A stretch of DNA of 64,000 nt from Holophagae bacterium (GTDB lineage Bacteria; Acidobacteriota; Holophagae; Acanthopleuribacterales; Acanthopleuribacteraceae): the NCBI GenBank assembly GCA_030429565.1, contig JAUIFE010000007.1:248001-312000 (forward strand). Direction: 5' to 3'. The position numbers and the translations under genes were made by a program. A model generated the notes under the pieces. That model saw only the letters and a list, made by a program, of their open reading frames with translations. It did no database searches and was not told the origin of the DNA. Positions 18,854-28,288 of this stretch are shown one piece after another; the stretch's first letter is position 1; each line of letters starts with the position of its first letter.

Positions 18854-19891
18854 TTAACCGACCTTTTGCTTGAAAAAGTCGATCAGGCGCGGGGCTTGAA
18901 CGGCTACGGTTAGGTTTTGCTGCACATAGACGCGGCCTGCGTGGCCCATTTCGCGACGTAAGTCTTGGTCGGCGAGGAGTTTGTCAAGTTGCTTTTGCCA
19001 TTCTGCGTCATTTTCTGCCAGCAAGCCGCCGCCTGACTCGGTTACGTATTGCTGGTTCACCCCAACGGGTGACGCAATGGCGGGGACACCCGCCGCCATG
19101 TACTGAATCATTTTGAGACCGCATTTGCCCTCGGCCCACTCGGTGCGTTCCAAAGGCATAACGCCAACGTCGAAGCGTTCGATAAAACCAACCTCGTCTT
19201 CTTCGCGCCAGGGACTGCAGCGAATGTCGAGCGCCTCGTGGTGGCTCTCGGCGCCGACGATATGGATGTCGAAGTTCTGCCGCCGGCGTAGATCGGCCAA
19301 GCCTGGGTAAAGGTTTTCCATAAAAAACAAGGTGTTGGGAGAGCCGATCCAGCCAATGGTATGGCCTGAGAGCGGTGCTTGCGCATCGGCGTATTTATTC
19401 CAGTCGACGACGGTTGGGACCAGCAGTGTATTGGGATTTACTTCGTGCACGTAGCGTTCTAGCCAGGGGTTGCCGACCACGACGCCGCGCGCGTCACGTA
19501 GGAGTGCGTGGTATTTTTCAGCCAAAAGGGGCTTGTTGCGGTAGCGCAGCCAAACCGCGTCGTCAAAGTCGTAAAAACGCGCGCGCGGTAACAAGTGGTA
19601 TAGGCCGCGTTCCACGAGGGCGGGCAGCAACGGCAGCATTTCGCCCTCGAGCCAAACTGCGTCGAAACGTTTGGCGCGTAGGCATGTCAGCAAACGCCGA
19701 CAGTAGCGGCCGAGGACGTGGAGCTTACTGATGGCGCGGCCGCCCCACATTTGGTCGAGGTACAAATCGGAAAAAAAAGGCTGCACCTCGAACTGAAAGC
19801 CGGCGCGTTCAAAATCGGCGAGGTACTGGAGGAAGCGATAGCGCGAGCTGGGTCCCTTAGTCGGGTAACGGGTTAGAATCAACAGTTTCAA
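18854..19891 (-). CDS. Glycosyltransferase, GT-B fold (group 1-like)
   Basis: The 345-residue protein starts LKLLILTRYPTKGPSSRYRF and has the C-terminal nucleotide-sugar site of group 1 transferases: VGVMPLERTEWAEGKCGLKMIQYMAAGVP (about residues 255-285) then ASPVGVN. A GWIGSPNT motif sits near 185. The donor and acceptor are unknown. The start is set at TTG 19891 (AGGA eight bases upstream). The open frame extends to 19960 but would then overlap the upstream GT2 gene by 32 bp. Together with that gene and the WecA-like transferase it suggests surface polysaccharide synthesis. Confidence 0.83.
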   Translation of the reverse strand: MKLLILTRYPTKGPSSRYRFLQYLADFERAGFQFEVQPFFSDLYLDQMWGGRAISKLHVLGRYCRRLLTCLRAKRFDAVWLEGEMLPLLPALVERGLYHLLPRARFYDFDDAVWLRYRNKPLLAEKYHALLRDARGVVVGNPWLERYVHEVNPNTLLVPTVVDWNKYADAQAPLSGHTIGWIGSPNTLFFMENLYPGLADLRRRQNFDIHIVGAESHHEALDIRCSPWREEDEVGFIERFDVGVMPLERTEWAEGKCGLKMIQYMAAGVPAIASPVGVNQQYVTESGGGLLAENDAEWQKQLDKLLADQDLRREMGHAGRVYVQQNLTVAVQAPRLIDFFKQKVG

Positions 19892-19928
19892 AATAAAGGT
19901 CCTATCGGAATCAGCGGCGGCGCCGCTT

Positions 19929-20861
19929 TTAGAAATGTGCCGGTTTGCGCATGAAGACATCCCACCAGCCGAGCCAGTAGGCTTTGGCGGTGGTTAGGGG
20001 CTGGCGGCCGCGCAACAGCGCGAATAAGACGTGTGTCACCCCGTCGAGCGACAAGATCGCCAGCAACGGGAGCCAGGTCAAAATGCCGTGGTTTTTTTCG
20101 TAATAACGGCGCATGGAGCGCATCAGCCGGCGAATCGTCAGCACCTTGACCTTGGCTGCACTGGCGCCGCCGGCGTGGTACACGGTGGCGGCCGGTTCGA
20201 AAAAGACTTTAAAGCCGGCGCGTCGCGTGCGCAGGCAATAATCCACCTCTTCGTAATACATAAAGAAACCGCGATCCAGTGGACCGATGCGATCAATGAC
20301 CTCGCGGCGAATGACGAAGAAGGAGCCCATCACCTGATCGACTTCGCGTGGTTCATCATGGTTGAAATCGCCCATTTTGTAGGCGTTCCAAAAACCGCTG
20401 TGTGGAAATAGGCGGTTGAGGCCGCTGCCTTCGATGAGTTGGTGCCAGAGGTTGGGGAAGCGGCGGCAACTGGGCTGCAGGTGTCCGTCGGCGCCGAGGA
20501 TGCGGCAACCGAGCACGCCGATATCAGGGGCGCGCTCGAGCCGTTGCAGAATCGGGGTTAGGCAGTTTTCGGTGAGACGGACGTCGCTATTGACCAGCAC
20601 GTGATAACGACCACGACTGCGCTCGAACAGCGGGAAGTGGCCGCCCGCAAAGCCGAGGTTGCCGCCGGTTTCGACCAGCACGACCTCGGGGTATTGGCGA
20701 CGCACCATTTCGGCGGAGCCGTCGCTGCTGGCGTTGTCGGCGACCAAGATCTCAATCGGCAGGTCGCCGCTCGCGCTGCGCAGAGAAGCGAGGCAGGCGT
20801 CGAGGTATTCGCGAGTATTCCAGTTAACGATGGCAAAAGAGAAAAGCGGTTGGTCGGTCAT
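19929..20861 (-). CDS. Glycosyltransferase family 2 (rhamnosyltransferase-like)
   Basis: The 310-residue protein has the GT-A layout: FAIVNWN at the N-terminus, ADNASSDGSAE near residue 40, NLGFAGG near 66, and VNSDVRLTE (the D-x-D equivalent) near 88. MYYEEVDYCLRTRRAGFKVFF, near 200, is typical of WbbL-like rhamnosyltransferases. A hydrophobic C-terminal patch (WLPLLAILSL) may associate with the membrane. It precedes the GT-B gene by 37 bp on the same strand and is probably co-transcribed. Confidence 0.87.
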   Translation of the reverse strand: MTDQPLFSFAIVNWNTREYLDACLASLRSASGDLPIEILVADNASSDGSAEMVRRQYPEVVLVETGGNLGFAGGHFPLFERSRGRYHVLVNSDVRLTENCLTPILQRLERAPDIGVLGCRILGADGHLQPSCRRFPNLWHQLIEGSGLNRLFPHSGFWNAYKMGDFNHDEPREVDQVMGSFFVIRREVIDRIGPLDRGFFMYYEEVDYCLRTRRAGFKVFFEPAATVYHAGGASAAKVKVLTIRRLMRSMRRYYEKNHGILTWLPLLAILSLDGVTHVLFALLRGRQPLTTAKAYWLGWWDVFMRKPAHF

Positions 20862-21072
20862 GGTTCAGGCTCCCCGGGGCCAGGCATTCTAACCTAAAAA
20901 CGGTGCGGGTTTGCGGTGATTTTGGGCAAAGCATTGTGGGGTAGGCGTTTGTGAGAAAACGTCAGCGCGGCTGCACGCCGGCCGGTCAACCAAAGTGCCG
21001 CGTTGGCCCGTGCTTCGCGCCGCTGCATCGATGCGGGTCACGCGCGGGTGCCCCAGAATGATTGCCGGTTAG

Positions 21073-21903
21073 TCAGTTGGCGCGGCGGTAATAAAAGAAC
21101 TCGCCGTGGCGCGCGCGATGATAGCGGTTGGTGGCACGGTACATGGACTCGGAGGATCCCACGACCAGCATGCCTTCGCTTTTTAAGCAGCCGGCAAGAT
21201 CGTGAAAAAAAGGCAGGCGGATCTCGTCGGGGAAATAAAGTGCGACGTTACGGCAGAAAACAATGTCGAAGGTACGGCCGCGGCGCTTTACATCCAGCAA
21301 GTTGAAGTGTTCGAACTGCACCATATTGCGGATGTTTTCGACGACGACCCAGCGCCGTTCGCGACGAGTAAAATAGCGGCCCTCGTACTCGTTGGGTAGG
21401 TACGAACCCAGATTGAAATACACGCCGGCACGGGCGCGTGCCAGGGTTTCGTCGGCAATGTCGGAAGCCAGAATATTGATGTTGATTCCTGGCCGGCGTC
21501 GGCGGAACTGGTCCACCACAAACGCAATTGAGTAGGGTTCTTCGCCGGTCGAGCAGGCGGCGCTCCATACATTGATTTCTTGTTTCCCCGCCTGGTGCAG
21601 CCGTTCGAATTCCGCCGCCAAGGCGACGAAAGCGGGTGGGTCGCGGTAGAAACTGGTTTCGTGGGTGGTCATGAGCTCAATGACGGCACCAACCAGTTCG
21701 GCGTCGTCTTCGCCGACGGCGCGCGCAAACAGGTCATCGAGCGAAGCACATTGGTAGCGACGGAGGAGCGGTCGTAAGCGGTTCTCGAATAAGTAACTTT
21801 TCTCGCGTGGAATAAGCACACCGCTGTGTTCGAGCAAAAAATTTTGCCACAGCGAAAAAGCGTCTTGAGAAAGTTCAGATGTGAGGGCGAGAGGCTTATC
21901 CAG
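21073..21903 (-). CDS. cheR: Chemotaxis methyltransferase CheR
   Basis: CheR methylates glutamates of chemoreceptors using SAM. Motifs: MTTHETSFYRDP near residue 80, NVWSAACSTGEEPYSIA (SAM-binding) near 110-127, ASDIADETLARAR near 145, and FDIVFCRNVALYF near 215. The CheR N-domain (ELSQDAFSLWQNFLLEHSG) lies upstream of the first TTG (21837). The full protein therefore probably begins at CTG 21903, which has AGGAG seven bases upstream, and a stop lies just before it in frame. No cheB or receptor gene is adjacent. Confidence 0.9.
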   Translation of the reverse strand: MDKPLALTSELSQDAFSLWQNFLLEHSGVLIPREKSYLFENRLRPLLRRYQCASLDDLFARAVGEDDAELVGAVIELMTTHETSFYRDPPAFVALAAEFERLHQAGKQEINVWSAACSTGEEPYSIAFVVDQFRRRRPGININILASDIADETLARARAGVYFNLGSYLPNEYEGRYFTRRERRWVVVENIRNMVQFEHFNLLDVKRRGRTFDIVFCRNVALYFPDEIRLPFFHDLAGCLKSEGMLVVGSSESMYRATNRYHRARHGEFFYYRRAN

Positions 21904-22314
21904 AGTTCCGCTCCTGGATGTGATTCACCAATGATAAGATATTTTCCGTAACTTCCAAGCAAAATGTGGGCGTGCTCACGCTGAAACCTCGGTGGCAAAA
22001 AAGTTGGCGGTGGTTGGAATGATCTAGATTTCAACCCTGTTACCTGTGTGACGTCGTCGCAGCGAGGGCGCTTTTTCGAGTGGGTTTTGTCGTTGCCGCC
22101 GCGGGTGAGTGCTGTCGGCCGAGCGCGTTGCATGGTTAGGGCTGATGTCGCTGTTGGGTGTTTTGGTTCGAAGAAAGTGGTCTCTTGAAAAAAGGAAACA
22201 TCGCGATTTTATCGAGGCGCCTTGGTTGTGCGGGCGGCGATTTATTGCGTTTTGATGGCTTTAGGACGGATCCCGTTTGGGACCGTGACGGCGGATCACA
22301 ACAAGGGGATGGGA
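21904..22314. other. Intergenic region between divergent cheR and the FAD oxidoreductase gene
   Basis: About 410 bp without a supported gene. It holds a palindrome-like GCGTGCTCACGC at 21970-21981, which recurs at 63128-63139 in another divergent spacer, and the cheR ribosome binding site (AGGAG, 21915-21911). I could not find a clear sigma-28 or sigma-54 promoter for cheR here. Confidence 0.45.
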
Positions 22315-23637
22315 ATGGCGGATTTAGTCATAATCGGTAACGGTGTGGCGGGGACGACGGTTGCCCGGCATGTGCGCAAACACAGTGATCGGGAGATCAC
22401 CATCATATCGTCGGAGTCGCGACATTTTTATTCGCGTCCGGCGCTCATGTACGTCTACATGGGTCACATGAAATACGAACACATCAAACCCTACGAGGAT
22501 TGGTTTTGGGAGAAGAACCGGCTTGACTTGATTTTCGATTACGTGCGCCACATTGATACGGAACAGAAGAAATTGACCTTGGCCAATAGCAATGACTTGC
22601 ACTACCGGCAATTGGTTTTGGCGACGGGTTCGCAGTCCAATTACTTCGGGTGGCCAGGTCAGAACCTGCAGGGCGTGCAGGGGTTATATAGTTTGCAAGA
22701 CCTCGAGTTGATGGAGCGCAACACGCGCAATTGCCGCCACGCGGTGATTATCGGCGGCGGTTTAATTGGTGTTGAGATGGCGGAAATGTTGCGAACGCGC
22801 GGCATCGAGGTCACCTTTTTGGTGCGCGAGCAGCGTTATTGGGGCAACGTGTTGCCGGCGGAAGAGGGCGCGTTGGTGGGCCGCCACATTCGCGAGCACC
22901 ACGTCAATTTGCGCGAGAACTGCGAGTTGGCTGAAATCCTGGGTGACGATGACGGCCGTGTCCGGGCGGTGCGTACCAAGGCCGGCGAGGAGATAGCCTG
23001 TCAGTTTGTCGGTTTGACGGCCGGGGTGCACCCCAACATCGATTTGGCGCGCGACACGCCGATTGCCTTTGGTCGCGGAATTCGCGTGAACACCCATTTG
23101 GAAACCAATGTGGCCGATGTGTTTGCTTGCGGCGATTGTGCCGAGATCATGGCGGGTGAGGCGGAGCGTGGTCGGGTTGAACCGTTGTGGTACACCGGCA
23201 AGATGCAGGCCGAGGCGTTGGCGCAAACTTTGGTTGGCAAGCGTACCGAATACGATCGCGGTATTTGGTTTAACTCGGCCAAGTTTTTCGACATTGAGTA
23301 CCACACCTACGGCCTGGTGGCGGCCGAGCCGCGTGCGGGCGAACGCAGTTTTTACTGGGAGCACGCCGACGGCAAGCAGTGCATGCGGTTGGTTTACGGC
23401 GAGGCAGACGGGGTGCTGATCGGCATGAACAGTTTCGGTATTCGCTACCGCCACAGGGTTTTTGAGCGTTGGTTGGCCGAGAAGCGTACCGTTGATTATG
23501 TGTTGACCCATTTGGACCAAGCCAATTTTGACCCCGAGTTTTTTCGGCGGTTTGAGTCCGAGATGGTGCGCGTCTATAACCAAAACGCGGCCAAGCCGGT
23601 GACGCTCAAGCGTCGCAAAGTGCTGGGGATTTTTTAG
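22315..23637 (+). CDS. FAD-dependent pyridine nucleotide-disulphide family oxidoreductase
   Basis: The 440-residue flavoprotein has an N-terminal FAD-binding motif (LVIIGNGVAGTTVARH, residues 4-19). The NAD(P)H-binding motif is VIIGGGLIGVEMAEML (about residues 144-159), and the second FAD motif is ETNVADVFACGDCAE (about 262-276). No redox-active CxxC pair is visible, so it resembles the NirB/rubredoxin-reductase subgroup. About 100 extra C-terminal residues follow the family core. The downstream Fe-S membrane gene lies 35 bp away, so it may pass electrons from NAD(P)H to a membrane Fe-S partner. ATG 22315 (AAGGGG six bases upstream) is preferred to ATG 22309. Confidence 0.85.
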   Translation: MADLVIIGNGVAGTTVARHVRKHSDREITIISSESRHFYSRPALMYVYMGHMKYEHIKPYEDWFWEKNRLDLIFDYVRHIDTEQKKLTLANSNDLHYRQLVLATGSQSNYFGWPGQNLQGVQGLYSLQDLELMERNTRNCRHAVIIGGGLIGVEMAEMLRTRGIEVTFLVREQRYWGNVLPAEEGALVGRHIREHHVNLRENCELAEILGDDDGRVRAVRTKAGEEIACQFVGLTAGVHPNIDLARDTPIAFGRGIRVNTHLETNVADVFACGDCAEIMAGEAERGRVEPLWYTGKMQAEALAQTLVGKRTEYDRGIWFNSAKFFDIEYHTYGLVAAEPRAGERSFYWEHADGKQCMRLVYGEADGVLIGMNSFGIRYRHRVFERWLAEKRTVDYVLTHLDQANFDPEFFRRFESEMVRVYNQNAAKPVTLKRRKVLGIF

Positions 23638-23672
23638 GTGAACGCGGCCGCGAGGGCGGGGAGGAAGCGAGT

Positions 23673-25010
23673 ATGCGACAGTACGATATGAGTTTACAGT
23701 TGGTTCCAGAGCGCGTTCACGATCACTTGGACGCTGTCCAAAAAGCCGGGCTGGGTGGTTTTTCGGTGGGTTTGCTGTTGTTGACCGTGTCGCTGATCGG
23801 CGGTGGTAAATGGCTTGCCGCCGCCGGGTTGGTTTTGACCGTTGTCGGCGCCCTGACCTTTATCATCCAATTGCGTAAGGACGGGCCGCCAGGCGTCAAA
23901 AACAACTTCATCATGTTTCGAAGTGTGATGTCGCGTGGGTACTTAGGTTGGGCCGCGGCCGTGTTTATGACCGGTTTTTACATCATCCTTTACTTTTACC
24001 CGCAGCACCTCAAGCCGTTGGTGTTGTTGGTGAATCCATTGCAAGTGTGGCTTTCGGGTAGTTCGGCGTGGGATGCGCAGGGCAACATGAGTCAGTGGTT
24101 CCTTTACGGATTCCTCTACACCGTCACTATTTTGGTGATGGGCGTGCGCGCGCTGATTAAATACCGCCACAGTCGCTACCAAATTTTGCGGACGCTTTCG
24201 GTAATGTTTTTCCAGTTGGTACTTGCCTTCACGATTCCGAACCTGTTGGCCAAGCTCAACAACGGTTTGTATTTCGAGTGGGCCAACATTTGGCCGCTGC
24301 GGTATTACGAACTCTTTCCCTACAGTGTCGAAGGGTTGTTGGCCGGCGGTTCGCTGGGCAAGTTCATGGTGTTTTGGTCGATCATTTCGATTTTAGTGAT
24401 CACGCCCGTACTGACGTACTTCTTTGGGAAGCGTTGGTATTGTTCCTGGGTTTGTGGTTGTGGCGGTTTGGCCGAAACCCTGGGCGATCCGTTCCGCCAA
24501 AATTCCGACAAGTCGCTGCGTGCTTGGCGGGTGGAGCGGTGGATGATCTATAGCATCTTGGTCTTGGTGGTGGTTACGACGGGCTTGATGTGGGCCAATC
24601 ACCTGTGGGGCGGGGCCTTGCTGGGAACGTGGTCGGGTCGTTTCTCGTCCGGTTACGGCTTTTTGGTGCATTCGATGTTTGCGGGTGTCATCGGCACCGG
24701 ATTTTATCCGATCATGGGCAGCCGCGTTTGGTGTCGTTTTGGGTGTCCGATGGCGGCCGTCTTGGGTATTTTGCAGCGTTTCTTCTCGCGTTTTCGCATT
24801 ACGACCAACGGGGGGCAGTGTATTTCCTGCGGCAACTGTTCCACTTATTGCGAGATGGGCATTGACGTGCGTTGGTATGCGCAGCGCGGCGAAAACATCG
24901 TGCGCGCGTCCTGTGTCGGCTGCGGCATGTGTTCGGCCGTGTGCCCACGCGGGGTTTTGAATTTAGAAAACGGGCCGCGTGCTAACCGCTTTAATGCCTT
25001 TGAGGTTTAG
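23673..25010 (+). CDS. Polytopic membrane Fe-S protein, NapH/NosR/CcoG-like
   Basis: The 445-residue protein has about eight hydrophobic segments (first at residues 27-70, last near 320-345). Two NapH/NosR-type Cys motifs lie on loops: WYCSWVCGCGG near 254 and WCRFGCPMAA near 352. Two ferredoxin-type clusters close the protein: CISCGNCSTYC near 382 and CVGCGMCSAVCPRG near 414. It is probably a quinol-linked electron-transfer protein. The gene pairs with the FAD oxidoreductase. It has a GGAGG site. No nitrate, nitrous oxide or cbb3 oxidase gene is near, so the terminal acceptor is unknown. Confidence 0.85.
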   Translation: MRQYDMSLQLVPERVHDHLDAVQKAGLGGFSVGLLLLTVSLIGGGKWLAAAGLVLTVVGALTFIIQLRKDGPPGVKNNFIMFRSVMSRGYLGWAAAVFMTGFYIILYFYPQHLKPLVLLVNPLQVWLSGSSAWDAQGNMSQWFLYGFLYTVTILVMGVRALIKYRHSRYQILRTLSVMFFQLVLAFTIPNLLAKLNNGLYFEWANIWPLRYYELFPYSVEGLLAGGSLGKFMVFWSIISILVITPVLTYFFGKRWYCSWVCGCGGLAETLGDPFRQNSDKSLRAWRVERWMIYSILVLVVVTTGLMWANHLWGGALLGTWSGRFSSGYGFLVHSMFAGVIGTGFYPIMGSRVWCRFGCPMAAVLGILQRFFSRFRITTNGGQCISCGNCSTYCEMGIDVRWYAQRGENIVRASCVGCGMCSAVCPRGVLNLENGPRANRFNAFEV

Positions 25011-25263
25011 GATCGGCGCGCCGTCTCGGCGAGCTCTCGGCCCCTGTGTCTCGGTGTCGATGTGGCAGGGTCCCCGCGAAGGTTATCTTGCGCTCAGAGG
25101 CTTGTGTGGCGCGGCATCACCGCCGCACGATTTAGAAAAAAGCTGCCTTTTCCTCGACGCTCCGTTATGATGATTAGTTCCGGCTTGAACCCCCAAGCTT
25201 CTTCTTTCCTTTCCGCCAGTTCCCTAGCCCCCAACCACATACCATATACAGGAGACCTGAGAA

Positions 25264-26382
25264 ATGACTCATCTTTTTTCCTCCGAATCCGTTACCGAAG
25301 GGCATCCCGATAAAATTGCCGACCAAATCAGTGATGCCGTGCTTGACGCCGCCTTAACCGGCGATCCCAAGAGTCGCGTCGCATGTGAAACCTTCGTAAC
25401 CACCGGTCTCATTCTCGTCGGTGGCGAGATTACCACCTCGTCCCAACTTGAAATTGCCAAGATTGCTCGCGACGTAGTCCGCGATGTCGGCTACACCAGT
25501 TCCGCGATGGGCTTTGATGCCGACACCTGTGCCGTGACCGTTACCCTGGATAAACAATCGCCCGACATCGCCATGGGTGTTGACACCGACGGCGCCGGCG
25601 ACCAGGGTTTGATGTTCGGTTACGCTTGCCGCGAAACTGAAGAACTGATGCCGTTCCCCATCGATTTGGCCCACAAACTGTCGCGTCGTTTGACGGAAGT
25701 GCGTAAGCAAGGCCCCTTGAGCTACCTGCGCGCCGACGGTAAGACACAAGTTTCGGTTCGTTACGACGGTGCCCAACCGATCGCGATTGACGCAGTGGTT
25801 GTTTCCAGCCAACACGACGAAAATGTCGAATTGGAGCAACTCCGTCAGGATATTCGTGAACATGTGGTCAACCCGATCATTCCCGGCAAGCTGCTGCACA
25901 GCGGTACCAACTACCACATCAACCCAACGGGCCGTTTCGTGATTGGTGGTCCCATGGGTGACGCCGGTTTGACCGGTCGTAAAATCATCGTTGATACCTA
26001 CGGTGGTTACGCTCGTCACGGTGGCGGTGCTTTCTCCGGTAAAGATTGCACCAAAGTTGACCGTTCCGCTGCTTACGCCGCCCGCCACGTGGCCAAGAAC
26101 TTGGTCGCCGCCGGCTTGGCTGATCGCTGCGAAATTCAGGTGGCCTATGCCATCGGTGTCGTGGACCCGGTTTCCATCCACGTGGAAACTTTTGGGACCG
26201 GCAAGCGTCCTGAGACCGAATTGGTCGAATTGGTTCGCAAGCACTTTGACCTTACGCCTAAAGGGATTATCGAGCGCTTTGGTTTGAGAAGACCGATTTT
26301 CCGCGCCTCGGCCACCTACGGTCACTTCGGTCGCCCCGAATTTCCGTGGGAACAATTGGACATGGTCGATAAACTTAGCTAG
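25264..26382 (+). CDS. metK: S-adenosylmethionine synthetase MetK
   Basis: MetK makes SAM from methionine and ATP. The 372-residue protein has all signatures: [20 protein letters not shown] near residue 8, [16 protein letters not shown] near 110, and [18 protein letters not shown] near 255. A GGAGA site precedes the ATG, and pyrimidine-rich sequence lies before that. It forms a pair with ahcY, together running the methylation cycle; the intergenic hairpin may set their ratio. Confidence 0.98.
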   Translation: MTHLFSSESVTEGHPDKIADQISDAVLDAALTGDPKSRVACETFVTTGLILVGGEITTSSQLEIAKIARDVVRDVGYTSSAMGFDADTCAVTVTLDKQSPDIAMGVDTDGAGDQGLMFGYACRETEELMPFPIDLAHKLSRRLTEVRKQGPLSYLRADGKTQVSVRYDGAQPIAIDAVVVSSQHDENVELEQLRQDIREHVVNPIIPGKLLHSGTNYHINPTGRFVIGGPMGDAGLTGRKIIVDTYGGYARHGGGAFSGKDCTKVDRSAAYAARHVAKNLVAAGLADRCEIQVAYAIGVVDPVSIHVETFGTGKRPETELVELVRKHFDLTPKGIIERFGLRRPIFRASATYGHFGRPEFPWEQLDMVDKLS

Positions 26383-26395
26383 GAACAGCAACCGC

Positions 26396-26432
26396 GCTCG
26401 GCTCCGAGATTGGGGCCGAGCCTTAATTTTGT
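26396..26432 (+). terminator. Hairpin with T-rich tail between metK and ahcY (leaky terminator or attenuator)
   Basis: GCTCGGCTCC (26396-26405) pairs with GGGGCCGAGC (26412-26421), 10 bp including one G-T wobble, loop GAGATT, followed by CTTAATTTTGTTT. The T-tract is interrupted, so readthrough into ahcY, 31 bp further on, is likely. Confidence 0.6.
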
Positions 26433-26452
26433 TTGGATAGGGAGCATAAAGC

Positions 26453-27760
26453 ATGACGACTTCCACGAAGGATTACAAAGTCGCAGATATCAATCTTGCT
26501 GAATTTGGCCGCAAAGAAATTGAGATTGCTGAGAAGGAAATGCCGGGGTTAATGGCCATCCGAGCCAAATACAAGGATGAGAAGCCTCTGAAAGGTGCCC
26601 GCATTGCCGGCTGCTTGCACATGACCGTGCAGACCGCCGTTCTCATGGAAACCCTGATTGAATTGGGTGCCACCATCCGTTGGTCCTCTTGCAACATTTA
26701 CTCAACGCAGGACCACGCCGCCGCCGCAATGGCTGCCGCCGGCATCCCGACTTTCGCTTGGAAAGGCGAAACCGAAGAAGAATACGAGTGGTGCATTGAG
26801 CAAACTTTGTTCTGGCCTGACGGCGAACCACTCAACATGATCTTGGACGACGGTGGCGATTTGACCCTGTTGATCCACGAAAAGCATCCCGAACTTTTGG
26901 GCGGCATTAAAGGTGTTACCGAGGAAACCACCACGGGTGTTCACCGCTTGTACCAAATGTTCGAGCGTGGCGAGTTGAAGATTCCCGCCATCAACGTCAA
27001 CGATTCCGTTACCAAGTCCAAGTTCGACAACCTTTACGGCTGTCGTGAGTCCTTGGCCGACGGCATTAAGCGTGCCACCGACACCATGATCGCGGGTAAA
27101 ACCGTCGTGGTTGCCGGCTACGGTGATGTTGGTAAGGGTTGTGCTCACTCCATGCGCAGCTACGGTGCCCGCGTTCTGGTGACCGAGATCGATCCGATCT
27201 GTGCCTTGCAGGCCTGTATGGAAGGTTTCCAAGTTGTCACCATGGAAGAAGCCGCCCCGGTTTCCGACATTTTTGTCACCACCACCGGCTGTAAAGGCAT
27301 TGTCACCGGTAGCCACCTCGATGTCATGAAAGACAACGCGATCGTGTGCAACATCGGTCACTTCGATTGTGAAATCGATATCGCTTACCTGGAAAACCGC
27401 GAAGACATCGTGGAAACCAACATCAAACCGCAGGTTGACGCCTTTGCGTATCCCGACGGCAAAACCATTATCGTTTTGGCGCGCGGTCGCTTGGTTAACC
27501 TCGGTTGCGCCACCGGCCACCCTTCTTTTGTTATGAGCAACAGCTTCTGCAACCAAGTTTTGGCTCAAATCGCGATTTGGACCGAACCCGAGAAGTACCC
27601 GCTGGGTGTTCACGTGTTGCCCAAGAAGCTCGACGAAGAAGTTGCCGCATTGCACCTCGCCAAGTTGGGCGCCAAGCTGACCAAGCTCAGCCAGGACCAA
27701 GCCGACTACCTCGGTATCCCCGTCGACGGCCCTTACAAGCCGGAGCACTACCGCTACTAA
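26453..27760 (+). CDS. ahcY: Adenosylhomocysteinase (SAH hydrolase)
   Basis: AhcY splits S-adenosylhomocysteine into homocysteine and adenosine with bound NAD. The 435-residue protein has [14 protein letters not shown] near residue 80, the NAD site [14 protein letters not shown] near 217-230, and the conserved C-terminus [10 protein letters not shown] that closes over the partner's cofactor. It lacks the roughly 40-residue insertion found in plant and many bacterial enzymes. An AGGGAG site precedes the ATG. A strong terminator follows. Confidence 0.98.
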   Translation: MTTSTKDYKVADINLAEFGRKEIEIAEKEMPGLMAIRAKYKDEKPLKGARIAGCLHMTVQTAVLMETLIELGATIRWSSCNIYSTQDHAAAAMAAAGIPTFAWKGETEEEYEWCIEQTLFWPDGEPLNMILDDGGDLTLLIHEKHPELLGGIKGVTEETTTGVHRLYQMFERGELKIPAINVNDSVTKSKFDNLYGCRESLADGIKRATDTMIAGKTVVVAGYGDVGKGCAHSMRSYGARVLVTEIDPICALQACMEGFQVVTMEEAAPVSDIFVTTTGCKGIVTGSHLDVMKDNAIVCNIGHFDCEIDIAYLENREDIVETNIKPQVDAFAYPDGKTIIVLARGRLVNLGCATGHPSFVMSNSFCNQVLAQIAIWTEPEKYPLGVHVLPKKLDEEVAALHLAKLGAKLTKLSQDQADYLGIPVDGPYKPEHYRY

Positions 27761-27785
27761 GCGGTGGGATACCCCAGAAATTAGA

Positions 27786-27816
27786 GAAGGCCTCCCTCGG
27801 GAGGCCTTCTTTTTTT
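27786..27816 (+). terminator. Intrinsic terminator after ahcY
   Basis: GAAGGCCTCC (27786-27795), loop CTCG, GGAGGCCTTC (27800-27809), then seven T. It is a textbook rho-independent terminator. The convergent small gene ends 44 bp away and may use the same stem in the other direction, although its T-tract is poor. Confidence 0.95.
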
Positions 27817-27859
27817 GATTGCGGCGATGGATCGTCGTGCTAACGGGGCCTGGTTTCGA

Positions 27860-28288
27860 TTACCGGTCCAACTGCAGGCGCCAGCGGGCGCCGGAGGCTT
27901 CGGCTTGTTCCAGAACCTCGAGGAACTCACCGAGCTCCTCGAGAATGTCTTCTTGTTGGTCGAGTTCGATTTCGTTTTCTTCAATGTGGGCGATCAGGGT
28001 TTGCAACCAGTTGATGCCTTCGACGGGCTCAAACCAGGTCCCGCCGCTGGGCGGATCACTGTCGTCGTCGTTTTCGAAATCGCTGTCATCATCGTCGTCA
28101 CCGAAATCGGGTGCCTCTTCGAGATAATCATCTTCCGGCTCGGCGAGCCAATCTTCAAAACTGTTGATCCCAAGATCCTGGGTCACGCTTTCGAGGTTTT
28201 CGGCTTCTCTGGCCAAAACCTTGCCGTTAACAAATGGGTCAAAGCCCGGGTCGTCTTGGTCAAGCACAATGAAGTAGGCGACGCTCAT
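27860..28288 (-). CDS. Conserved acidic hypothetical protein
   Basis: A 142-residue cytoplasmic protein of no assigned function. The N-terminal half starts MSVAYFIVLDQDDPGFDPFVNGK. A strongly acidic linker (DFGDDDDDSDFENDDD, about residues 62-77) leads to GGTWFEPVEGINWLQTLIAHI and a helical Glu-rich tail ending ARWRLQLDR. The pattern (short beta start, acidic linker, W-F/E-G-L segment) is one I associate with a widespread uncharacterised family. A longer frame to 28486 exists, but the ATG at 28288 has GAGGA upstream. Confidence 0.72.
   Translation of the reverse strand: MSVAYFIVLDQDDPGFDPFVNGKVLAREAENLESVTQDLGINSFEDWLAEPEDDYLEEAPDFGDDDDDSDFENDDDSDPPSGGTWFEPVEGINWLQTLIAHIEENEIELDQQEDILEELGEFLEVLEQAEASGARWRLQLDR

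Noticed and set aside
25011-25263. Possible SAM or SAH riboswitch upstream of metK
   Set aside because: I compared the leader with the SAM-I, SAM-II and SAH consensus elements I know and found no conserved core. A covariance-model search would settle it.
25354-26466. Long minus-strand open frame opposite metK
   Set aside because: metK is certain from its motifs. The antisense frame has no recognisable features and follows from codon bias of the real gene. The same applies to the minus-strand frame at 26702-27748 opposite ahcY and to 22762-23583.
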